Shown in pieces: positions 34,857 through 44,290 of a stretch of DNA of 64,000 nt. The translations under genes and the position numbers were made by a program. Location of the stretch: NCBI GenBank assembly GCA_001600635.1, contig BCKL01000028.1, positions 252,666 to 316,665 of the forward strand, in the 5' to 3' direction. The notes under the pieces were generated by a model that worked only from the letters and a program-made list of their open reading frames with translations, did no database searches and was not told where the DNA came from. Position 1 is the first letter of the stretch; every line of letters begins with the position of its first letter. Source of the DNA: Leucosporidium creatinivorum. Lineage: Eukaryota > Basidiomycota > Microbotryomycetes > Leucosporidiales > Leucosporidiaceae.

Positions 34857-35788
34857 ATGCTCTTCACCTCCGCCTTCGCTTTGACTTCCCTTCTCGCTCT
34901 CGGCGCTTCCGCCGCTCCTTTTCAAGCTCGCGACGCTCCCACTGGCAACTCGTCGAACCCTGACGTCTGCAGGCCTGCTCTCACCGGCACTCCTTCTATC
35001 ATTCGATTCGATGCTACCAGTGAGTACTCGTACTGAGCTTCCGAGCGAGCGTCGCGACTGACCTTCCTCTTCGCCGAACAGCTCTCGACGTCCTCACTCC
35101 CACGGACGTCACTCAGGCTAGCTTTACCAGTGTGAATGTGGTGAGTGGACTTGTCCTCGCCGTTTGAGTGCAACACTGACCCCTCTCGACCTCTCTGTAG
35201 TCTCCTCGCAACACAATGGCGGACCCTTCAACCGCGCCCAACTTCAGTGTCATGGTCGGTGACTCGGCCAGGGGCACCGTTCAGATCAAGTGCGATCTGT
35301 TGCACTTTGCTATCACCCTGGAGCGATACTGACTTGGCTACAACCCTCGACAGGCTCACCAGCGGCTCATTGGAGGCCGGCTGCCTCGTCGCCGAGGATA
35401 AGGGCGTTGTCAGCGGATCCTGCGCCGACACTCTTGGTCGTCAAGAGGTGAGCTCATCTCTTCTACCTTGCCAAAGCTGTCAGCTGACCCAATCCCCAAC
35501 AGTTCTTCCTCACTTGCAGCGGCTGCACCGACGACGCCGCCAACGAGTGCCAATTCCAGAGCGCTTACGAGGGACAGTGCACCACTTATGTGGGAGACGG
35601 AAGTCTTGTGACTCTGACCAACTGCGACAACACCGGTCTTGTGGTGAGTCTAGCTTCTCCGGGCTCGATGAAGCTACCCCGGCCTCTCGGCGCGGGGTTT
35701 CGTGAGCAGCGAGCTGACATGTCGCTTCTCAATTCTTCAGTACCCCGATCCCCAGGCGCAGTACTTCAGCTTCGACCTCACCGCTTGA
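34857..35788 (+). CDS. Small secreted Cys-containing protein, left paralogue
   Basis: A clear signal peptide (MLFTSAFALTSLLALGASA) precedes a mature chain of about 180 residues. Its segments include NPDVCRPALTGTPSIIRFDA, TMADPSTAPNFSVMVGDSAR, SGSLEAGCLVAEDKGVVSGS, CSGCTDDAANECQFQSAYEG and DGSLVTLTNCDNTG. Eight or so Cys, including paired CxxC-like spacing, suggest disulfides. Six exons join in frame. I do not recognise the family. The right-arm paralogue at 48957-49884 shares the whole layout and all Cys-rich blocks, at perhaps 55-60 percent identity by eye. A secreted wall or environment-facing role is inferred from the signal peptide only. Confidence 0.85.
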
Positions 35789-36433
35789 GCGTGAATTGGT
35801 GCAACGAGGCTACTACTCGCCCTCGCCGAACTCTTCGCTTCATCCTCCGGCCGCTGCTATCCCCTGCAATCTGCTTCAAGTACATAGACATTGTACTGCA
35901 ACAACACTCCCACATATTTGTTCTTCAGGGAGTGTCCAACCTTGGGCAAGCTGGTGTACCAAGCCCCGTCGGACCCCGACAGAGCGCCGAGCTCGGCCTG
36001 CTGCAGCTCGGAGCCTCTTAGCAGAGCCTGAGCGTGAGCAGGCTGTTTCCGGGATCAGCAGCGCTTTCCAGGAAGCTGAGACGCTCCTCTGAAATGCCTC
36101 ATGGTCCAGAAAGCCGTGTCGGGAAGCAAGCTTCGCCGAGACGTCTGCTGCTTTTGTCCTCGCCTGGGCGGGCCACGGGCTCGCCACGGTGCTGAGCGCG
36201 TCAGTAATGAGATAGCTGCAGCCCCTATTGCCACTCACGGAGGTCTCCAGATCCTGTCTGAAGCACAGCGCTAGCAGAGGCTGTTCAGCCCCTCTACAGT
36301 CACTCTCAGCTCCTTTGATTCGCTGCCTGTAATTGTCTTGCTGCTCCTCTCCCTAGTCTCTTCACGCCCATTCGCCTCTCTCCCTTTCCCCTCATCTCTC
36401 GTCTCTCTACTCGGCTACAATCTCGGCAATAAA
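35789..36433. other. Intergenic within the left arm
   Basis: There are 645 bases between the secreted-protein gene and POP5. The last 70 bases (CTCTCTCCCTTTCCCC, then CTCGGCTACAATCTCGGCAA) match the right-arm POP5 leader. The corresponding right-arm spacer is about 2.8 kb. Confidence 0.5.
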
Positions 36434-38317
36434 ATGGTCCGCTTCAAGCACCGCTATCTTCTGCTACATCTCTTATGCCCCACCACCCTGGCCAACCCTC
36501 TCGCCGACTCCAACCCGGATGAACAGCAGCAACTCCCCTCGGCGCCAATAGTCGGCGAAGCGGGCTTGATCTCGCTGTTGAGGGATAGTCTGAGTGTCAA
36601 TTTTGGGGATGTGGGAGCGGGTGAAGTGGGTGGGAGCTTTGGCAGTGAGTACTGCAGAATCGATGTTGCTGGGAGGGCTGGAGCTTTGACGGTGCAGAGG
36701 AGCAAGAGCAGAGGCTGTAGGAGAGCAGGGCGGTGCTGTATGAGCTCCAATGGAGCTTGGAGCAAAGCTCTAAGGCTGCAGAACGAGAGCAGTGGAACCA
36801 GCTGGCCTCCCCTCACATCCGCGCTTCTGCGGGAGCTGTAGCTCTTGTGGCTGACGGCTGTTGTCGTTGAGAAGGTTGCACTACTGGATTCAATCTCCCC
36901 AATTCTCGCTTGCCCGGGCCTCACCATGACCCCAGCCTCGCCGGCTCGTAGGACAGCGCTCGAGGTCTTCGCCGCTCAAAGTGCCGAGGCTTTGTTTCGC
37001 TGTACTCCACGACAGGAGCTCTGTACGAATTGAAGCCTCGACAGAGTGCTCCAGAGGTTCACGCTGGTGCTCTCGTGCCCTGCGTGGACACTTCGCACCC
37101 TTCCGTTGTTTGCTCGGCTCGAGGACTCAAGCTGTGCTATGTGCACCTTGGCTCCGGGAGGTGCAGGTTCAACATTGTATCCTTTGAAGTCGTCCGGTGA
37201 GCAGCAGCCCCACGGAACATGGCTGGGGGGAAAGGCGCCGAGCGGTCACAGGCGGTTCTCGGCGATTGACTGCGCTGCGGGCGCTTCATGTGAGCGCGTT
37301 AGGTTTCGTCTTCATCTACGCCGCTATACCGCAGACGTGTCAAACCTGGTCTTTGAGGTCCTCATGTCTCCCCGCAACTCCCTTGCCTGGGCTTGTGGCG
37401 CGGCGGCGCAGGTTGCGCCGCTGGGAGGACTATGGAAGAGCATGAGAGAGAAAGGGCTCGCAACAGGGTGATGCGACGCTTTCAAGGAGTCTACAGCCTG
37501 GTTAGAGTATGCCAAAGTGGTCCGCAACTCCAGGCTCGCTTCTCCTCTCTCGCGGCGCTGATCGACAGGCTCCGCCGTTCATGACCTTGCTTCAAGCAGG
37601 GGTTCGAAGGTGCTGCTACTCAATGAGCGTGGTGGCGTCGCATGAAGCTTTGCCTCCCGAGAGCAAGGTCGTGGCCTGTTTCTCTTCGGCGAGCGACCGC
37701 TGACCTTACTGCTTCCGATTTCTTCCTTCCTTCCCCTTGTCGTTACACCCTGCCTCCTTCTTCCGTCCTCCTCTTCCCATCCCGACCTCTACACCATCTC
37801 TTACCGACAGTCAAGTACCTCTCACCGCACACCAACATCCTCATCATCCGCGTCTCGCGTGAGCACTACCGAACGCTCTGGGCAGCTTTAACCTTGCTGA
37901 GGAGGATTGGCGGGGTCGAGGTGATCGTCAGGTGTTTGCATGTGGGAGGTGAGTTGGTACTGTGACCTATTCGCTCCCATGTCCCCACTCTACCTCGCCC
38001 CCTTCCGACACCTCGTCCTTTCCTCGCTCAGCTCGCCGAGCTTCACCTTCTCTACCTCCACCTCTTGCGACACGAGCTGACTCCTGTCTTCACCAAATAC
38101 AGGAACCATTCGCAAGACTCAACACGCCGCCATCGCCTACGACCGCGCCGAGATCCTGGAAGCAGCAGCCAAGCGGAAACGAGCTGAGCGCCGACGAGCA
38201 GCAGCACTGGGGTCGAAGACGCCAGCTGCAAATGAGGGAGAAGTCGAGGAGATGGATGAGACTACCAAGACGCTACTCGAGCAGAGCGAGAAGGAGTTGA
38301 TGGGGATGGAGGCGTAG
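36434..38317 (+). CDS. POP5: RNase P/MRP protein subunit POP5, left copy
   Basis: Pop5 is a protein subunit shared by RNase P (tRNA 5' processing) and RNase MRP (rRNA processing). Exon 1 (36434-36644) begins MVRFKHRYLLLHLL and contains LISLLRDSLSVNFGDVGAGE. Exon 2 (37811-37948) encodes IKYLSPHTNILIIRVSREHY, LWAALTLLRRIGGVEVIVRC and LHVGG. Exon 3 (38103-38317) continues TIRKTQHAAIAYDRAEIL and ends in an acidic tail (ELMGMEA). The MVRFKxRY start and LHVGGTIR block are family hallmarks. Intron 1 is 1,166 nt, roughly ten times the usual intron here, and contains no ORF. A second intact copy lies in the right arm. Confidence 0.9.
36645..37810 (+). other. Oversized first intron of the left POP5
   Basis: It has donor GTGAGT and acceptor TTACCGACAG. 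Its content aligns along its length, with many changes and indels, to the first intron of the right-arm POP5 (about 44811-45946). The expansion therefore predates the duplication. No transposon ORF or terminal repeat was found. Confidence 0.75.
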
Positions 38318-39038
38318 GAGGGTGCGGCGATGGGAGCGCCGAGGGAGGGTTGGTCAAGCTCGCTCGCTGGAGGAGCTGGATCAAGGTGGACGATGTAGGA
38401 TAGCTGTTGTGACGACTAGAGTGGTGGGGTAATACGCTTCGATCCAGCTTTTGAAGGCCAGCAGCTGGGCGAGTCAAGCTCGGCGGGGCACTCTCCTCCT
38501 CTCGACTCTCCTCCTCTCGACTCGCGTGCAGCTTCCCCTCGCCGCTTCAGTCGCTGAATGATCTCTTCCCTGCTTCAGCCCAGCCCGTCTTCCGATCTCG
38601 AAGCCACAAAACGGGCGCGAGTGACGGCCTCAGCAGCCTCGCCGATTTCGCTAAGTCCGTCCGCCACCGTCGCGGACGGACTTGGTAGGATTCGAGGCGA
38701 GGGCGTCGGAGGCTTTGATGAGAGGAAAAGAGGTGAGCTAGAGTCGAGCCTCGTCGGCGCGATGGAGTCGACGCTACTAGACTGTAGCTTTGGCCCTGCG
38801 AGGATGATCGGTGTGCTGCTCTCGATCAGCCGGCGCCGAGCAGGGCAGTCAGCTCGAGAACGAATGGATGAAGAAATCTGTTTGGTGTATAACTCTGCAG
38901 CAGGCACAACTAGGAAACCCTCCTTCTCCTTCTTGCGAACTGAAACACCGATAGCCGTCTCCTCCTCTGCCANCGAGCCGTCNATAACTCTGCTCCGAAT
39001 CGCCGAGCTTAACCTCGCTCTCGAAACGCCGTGACCCA
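38318..39038. other. Intergenic within the left arm, contains a hairpin
   Basis: This is the 3' spacer between POP5 and the VMA2 fragment. It is alignable to 43584-44290 in the opposite orientation. No gene is seen. Confidence 0.6.
38653..38683. terminator. Perfect 12-bp inverted repeat between convergent 3' ends
   Basis: AAGTCCGTCCGC (38653-38664) and its exact complement GCGGACGGACTT (38672-38683) flank a 7-nt loop. The mirrored site in the right arm (43936-43966) has one mismatch. It sits between the 3' ends of POP5 and the VMA2 copy, so a role in 3'-end formation is possible, but this is inference. Confidence 0.45.
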
Positions 39039-39966
39039 CTACTGCTCGGGCGTAGGCTTGACCTTGCGCGAGTAGAACTCGTCGAGAACTTTCTGTGGGT
39101 NGTGAAGAAGGAGGGGTCAACGTTTGGTCGCATGCGAGAGAGGCGAGAGGGAGACGACGAACTCGAGGGATACGGTTGAGTTGCTGTTGGGGGTGCAAGA
39201 GGGAGGGGGGTCAGCGATGAGAGTCAGGAGTAGTAGTGCGATAGAACGCACCTCGCGAGGGAAAGTCCTGAGCAGCGACCAGGCCAAGTCGAGCGATTCG
39301 AAAACGGTACGGTTCTCCGAAATGCCCTGGTTGACGAACTCGTTCTCGAACTGTGGTGGTGTAGCATTAGCGGTAAGACCGTGTAGTAGAGTAGGATTGA
39401 TGACTCACGCGGCCAAGGAAGGACAGGGCGAGCTGTTGAGGGAGGGANCGTTGAGTTGGTCAGCTCGGTCGGCGGGAGGAAGCCCAAGTCGAGCAACTCA
39501 CCTTCTCCTCCGCGCTGAGTGCCTCTTCTCCTACGACCGCCTTCATGCCAGCAGTATCCTTGCCGATAGCGTACATCGAGTACATCCTGCGGGGTCAGGG
39601 CGAGAGAGGGAGAGGAGGAGGGGGAAGGGGAAAGAGAGAGGCCGAGCTTGGAAGTCAGCGTCTTGCTTCGACTGAACTTCAGAACCATCGAAAGTCAGGA
39701 CTCAAGCTCAAACTCACTGGTTGGACACATCACCGTGATCCCTCCTGGTCAAGCCCTCGCCGATAGCAGACTTCATCAGGCGCGAAAGGGAGGGGAGGAC
39801 GTTGATGGGCGGGTAGATCTGCTTGTTGTGCAGCGTACGGTCCACCGAGATCTGGCCCTCGGTAATGTAGCCCGTAAGATCAGGGATCGGGTGGGTGATG
39901 TCTGTGAGCGAGCGGGGTACAAGCGGGAGGAGCGCGAAAGAGCTCGGCGAACGGTGATGGACCCTG
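39039..39966 (-). pseudogene. VMA2: Truncated 3' copy of VMA2 (V-ATPase subunit B)
   Basis: This fragment carries only the last exons of subunit B. It starts at [17 protein letters not shown] (39738-39900) and includes [33 protein letters not shown] and QLNRIPR. It ends at [12 protein letters not shown] with the stop at 39039-39041. All intron positions match the complete gene at 40302-43583, and the retained exons have no stop. The N-terminal half and promoter are absent; similarity ends near 39966 inside what would be the preceding exon. Differences from the full gene are few: in one exon, KDTAGMKAV against KDAAAMKAV. From 39550 down to about 38880 the match is nearly exact, introns included. 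It cannot make a whole subunit and is best called a duplicated gene fragment. Confidence 0.9.
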
Positions 39967-40301
39967 TTTTCCGCAGGGCAGGGAGCTGTTCCCGCTCCCC
40001 GGAGCTGTTGAGGAACGTAAGAGGTATATAGCTCTCTTTGAGGAAAGCGACAGCGCATCTGCTACCCTACAGCCCGACATGAGGACTAATTATAAGAAGG
40101 CTGAAGCAGAATCGCCGAGCAGGCGAGTTACAGAGGCTCAAAGCTCGGAAGTCGCGTGCATATACTGAAAAGAGTGTTTGCGATCTACTGAGCGACTCCA
40201 CTAAGCTGCAGCATCACATTTGACCCCTTTCCCCTCCCCTCGTCTCTCGCCCGTCTCTCTCGCTGCTCCCGCTCACTTCATCTCATCCAACTCGTCCTTC
40301 G

Positions 40302-43300
40302 ATGGCGCCCTCGACCGCCGACCCTCGTATCTCTGACCGCGAGGTCCACGCGTAAGCTATCGCTTTACAGCTTTTGACAAGCAGCAAGGAGCGGCTCCAC
40401 CACTTCGAGGCTCGAGTGGGTCTATGGGCGCTCTGCTCGCCGAGGGAGGGGCTCAGTTGGCCTAGATAATCTACAAGGCTACAGCAGGCCGGTCTGCCTG
40501 CTCACAGCTACTCTACAGAGCTGTAGCGGACCAGACGGACAAGCTCGAGCGTAGCGTCACGGTCGCCGTCCTCCTTGGGCTGAGCGGAGCCATCCAGCAG
40601 GTTAGGCAAGCCGAACTTCTAGCAATGAGTACTGACCTACATTATCTCTCCATATCTCTCTTCCCGCTCTCCTGCACTTCCTCTCTCTCCCTACCGAATC
40701 GCACCCACCTCCGACCCACGCCTCCTCCCCTCGGCCCTCTCGTCTGATCGCCTGGATCGTGCTCCCTCTCTACGTTGGCGACATTACACCTTCTTAACGC
40801 ATCCTCTGCCATCTTCGCTGCCCTTCAAACCCCCTTCGGCTGCATCTTGAACAGCATCAACGCAGCGGCCGCCGTTCGTCGCTACGATGTCAACCCCCGT
40901 CTCGACTACAGGACCGTCTCGGCCGTCAACGGTGGGTTTCTGATATCTCCCGACAAGCTTCGATGACACCTCGGAGCTCTTGAGACCTGCAGCAGCGGCG
41001 ATGGACTCGGCGGGAGATGCACACGGTCTCTCGCGCTCAGGCGTCATGTTCGTCCAGACGAGCAGGCTACTGAGTTGCAGGGGACTGCCAGGATCTCTCG
41101 ATTTGTTGAGGGCACCCTGTCGCTGATGGGGTGGATTTGGAGAGCCGCCATGGGAGCATGCAACGAGCTCACGCGATATGCTGCTCGCGGCAGGTTGACG
41201 TTCAGATGCGGCGACAGGCTTCGAGGGAGCGGGGGAAAGGGGATGAATGCACGTCTCAGAAAGAGGGCGTGGTCACAAGGCGGATGAGGTGCTCTGGCTG
41301 TTCGGCGCTTGTCGACCTCGGCTGGCAAGAGCCGCTTCTGCACCGCAACTTTGATGGCTCTGAGACTATCTTACTGACTCTCGCTCATTCAACAGGTCCT
41401 CTGGTCGTCCTCGACAACGTCAAGTTTCCCTCCTACAACGAGGTAGGTCATCGGCCGCTCTCGCCGAACCGCTTCGCTCACCCCTTCGCTCCCCACAGAT
41501 CGTCCAACTCACCCTCCCGGACGGAACCACTCGTGGTGGACAAGTCCTCGAGGTTTCTGGCCGCAAAGCCATTGTCCAGGTCTTCGAGGGAACCTCGGGA
41601 ATTGACGTCAACGCTACTCACGTCGAGTTCTCGGGATCCAGCATGAAGCTGCCCGTCTCGGAGGACATGCTCGGTCGCATCTTTAACGGTAGTGGAAACC
41701 CCATTGATAAGGGCCCCAAGGTTTTTGCCGAGGAGTACCTTGACATCAATGGGGCGCCCATCAACCCCTACTCTCGGATTTACCCCGAGGAGATGATCCA
41801 GACGGGTATCTCGACCATCGACACGATGAACTCCATCGCTCGTGGTCAGAAGATTCCCATCTTCTCGGCTTCCGGACTTCCTCACAACGAGGTAGCGCAA
41901 TCTTGTCTCCTTCGCCGAGCAGCCTCGCTGACTTCCTTCTTACTCATCTCTCCCCTCCCTCTCTCGCTCCACAGATTGCCGCCCAGATCTGTCGTCAAGC
42001 AGGTCTCGTCGACAAGAAGTCGACCGAGCGCAACCCCGAGTCGGCGCCTACCAAGGGCATCCACGACGGCCACGAGGACAACTTCTCCATCGTCTTCGCC
42101 GCCATGGGAGTCAACATGGAGACCGCTCGCTTCTTCCGTCAAGACTTCGAGGAGAACGGATCGCTCGACCGCGTCACCCTCTTCCTCAACTTGGCCAATG
42201 ACCCCACGTTCATTGCCTTCGTTCGCCTGTCGTTAAGGAGCTCGCTGACCTCTCCTTCTCCAACAGCATCGAGCGTATCATCACTCCTCGTCTCGCTCTC
42301 ACCACCGCCGAGTACTACGCCTACCAGCTCGAGAAGCACGTCCTCGTCATCCTCACCGACATGTCCTCCTACGCCGACGCTCTTCGTGAGGTCTCGGCTG
42401 CTCGTGAGGAGGTTCCCGGACGTCGTGGTTACCCTGGATACATGTACACGGAGTGAGTCACTTACTTATCGGATCCGAGCGAGTAGGCGGACGATGGAGC
42501 TGAGCTGACATCTTCTCGCCGAACGCAGTTTGTCCACGATCTACGAGCGCGCTGGACGTGTCGAGGGCCGCAACGGGTCCATCACCCAAATTCCTATTCT
42601 CACCATGCCTAACGATGGTGCGCCGCAACGTCTCTCCCCTTTCATCTCGCCTGCTACCAGCTCAGCGCCGAGCTCGTTCGCCAAACTAACCCTTGTCCGC
42701 CCTCCTTCTCTACGCTCGCTCACAGACATCACCCACCCGATCCCTGATCTCACGGGTTACATTACCGAGGGCCAGATCTCGGTGGACCGCACGCTGCACA
42801 ACAAGCAGATCTACCCGCCCATCAACGTTCTCCCCTCCCTCTCGCGCCTGATGAAGTCTGCCATCGGCGAGGGCTTGACCAGGAGGGATCACGGTGATGT
42901 GTCCAACCAGTGAGTTTGAGCTTGAGCCTCCTCATCACCGGTTCTTGAAGAGGAGAGCCCGAAGCTGACTTCAACGCTCGGCCTCTCCTCTCCCGCCCCT
43001 CTCCCCTTCTCCCTCACCATTCTCTAACCTCGCAGGATGTACTCGATGTACGCGATCGGCAAGGACGCTGCTGCCATGAAGGCGGTCGTAGGAGAAGAGG
43101 CACTCAGCGCGGAGGAGAAGGTGAGTTGCTCGACTTGGGCTTCCTCCCGCCGACCGAGCTGACCAACTCAACGNTCCCTCCCTCAACAGCTCGCCCTGTC
43201 CTTCCTTGGCCGCGTGAGTCATCAATCCTACTCTACTACACGGTCTTACCGCTAATGCTACACCACCACAGTTCGAGAACGAGTTCGTCAACCAGGGCAT

Positions 43301-43583
43301 TTCGGAGAACCGTACCGTTTTCGAATCGCTCGACTTGGCCTGGTCGCTGCTCAGGACTTTCCCTCGCGAGGTGCGTTCTATCGCACTACTACTCCTGACT
43401 CTCATCGCTGACCCCCCTCCCTCTTGCACCCCCAACAGCAACTCAACCGTATCCCTCGAGTTCGTCGTCTCCCTCTCGCCTCTCTCGCATGCGACCAAAC
43501 GTTGACCCCTCCTTCTTCACNACCCACAGAAAGTTCTCGACGAGTTCTACTCGCGCAAGGTCAAGCCTACGCCCGAGCAGTAG
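40302..43583 (+). CDS. VMA2: Vacuolar H+-ATPase catalytic-sector subunit B
   Basis: Subunit B is the regulatory nucleotide-binding subunit of the V1 sector that acidifies vacuoles and endosomes. Exon 1 (40302-40351) encodes [17 protein letters not shown]. Exon 2 (40855-40931) gives [14 protein letters not shown]. Later exons give [80 protein letters not shown] and [20 protein letters not shown]. The rest reads [49 protein letters not shown] and the C-terminus KPTPEQ. Introns 1 (503 nt) and 2 (464 nt) are long for this genome. The 3' third lies inside the right arm of the inverted duplication and is nearly identical to the left-arm fragment. Two N bases (43174, 43521) fall in it, both at intron positions. 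Confidence 0.95.
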
Positions 43584-44290
43584 TGGGTCACGGCGTTTCG
43601 AGAGCGAGGTTAAGCTCGGCGATTCGGAGCAGAGTTATGGACGGCTCGGTGGCAGAGGAGGAGACGGCTATCAGTGTTTCAGTTCGCAAGAAGGAGAAGG
43701 AGGGTTTCCTAGTTGTGCCTGCTGCAGAATTATACACCAAACAGATATCTTCATCCGTTCGCTCTCGAGCTGGCTTCCTTGCTCGGTGCCGGCTGATGGA
43801 GAGCAGCCCACCGACCATCTTCGCAGGACCAGCGACAGTCTAGTAGCGTCTACCACTTCGTACTGACAAGGCTCGACTCTAGCTCACCTCGTTTCCTCTC
43901 ATCGAAGCCTCTGACGCCCTCGCCTCGAATCCTAGAAGTCCGTCCGCGACGGTGGCGGACAGACTTAGCGAAATCGGCGAGGCTGCTGAGGCCGTCACTC
44001 TCGCTCGTTCTCATGGCGTCGAGATTGGCAGACGAGCTGAGCGCTGGAGCAGGATTGGAAGACCGTCGAGCGGCTGAAGGGGCGCGGAGAAGCCGCACGC
44101 GAGTCGAGAGAAGAGTGCTCCGCTGGACTCAAGTCGCCCGGCTGCGGGCCTTGCGATGCTGTATCGAAGCATATTAGCCCACCACTCTACTCGTTACAAC
44201 AGCTATCCTACATCGTCCACCTTGATCCAGTCTCCTCCTGCGAGCGAGCTAGACCGACCCGCCCTCGGCGCTCCCCTCGCCTCACCGCTG
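43584..44290. other. Intergenic within the right arm
   Basis: This is the 3' spacer between VMA2 and the right POP5. It is alignable in reverse to 38318-39038 and includes the imperfect hairpin at 43936-43966. No gene is seen. Confidence 0.6.

Larger units (their letters stand above)
34430..39966 (+). repeat. Left arm of a 16-kb inverted duplication
   Basis: Content, order and sequence mirror the right arm (about 42640-50310): promoter, secreted-protein gene, POP5, intergenic hairpin, VMA2 3' end. The outer edge was placed where the two promoters stop matching (GAACGCCG-CATGCTAC is still shared). The inner edge is in the VMA2 fragment, just after GGGTCCATCACC. Divergence is uneven: roughly a quarter in intergenic and intron DNA by eye, less in POP5 exons, and almost none over 38880-39550. 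Confidence 0.85.

Noticed and set aside
37590-37610. GGGGTTCGAAGG as a tRNA T-loop
   Set aside because: No matching acceptor stem, D-loop or anticodon arm was found upstream.
36645-37810. Transposon insertion in the POP5 intron
   Set aside because: No terminal inverted repeats, target duplication or transposase frame could be seen.
38575-39198. Minus-strand open frame of about 207 codons with N bases
   Set aside because: It is the wrong frame across the VMA2 fragment and its 3' spacer. The mirrored frame at 43424-43843 has the same origin.
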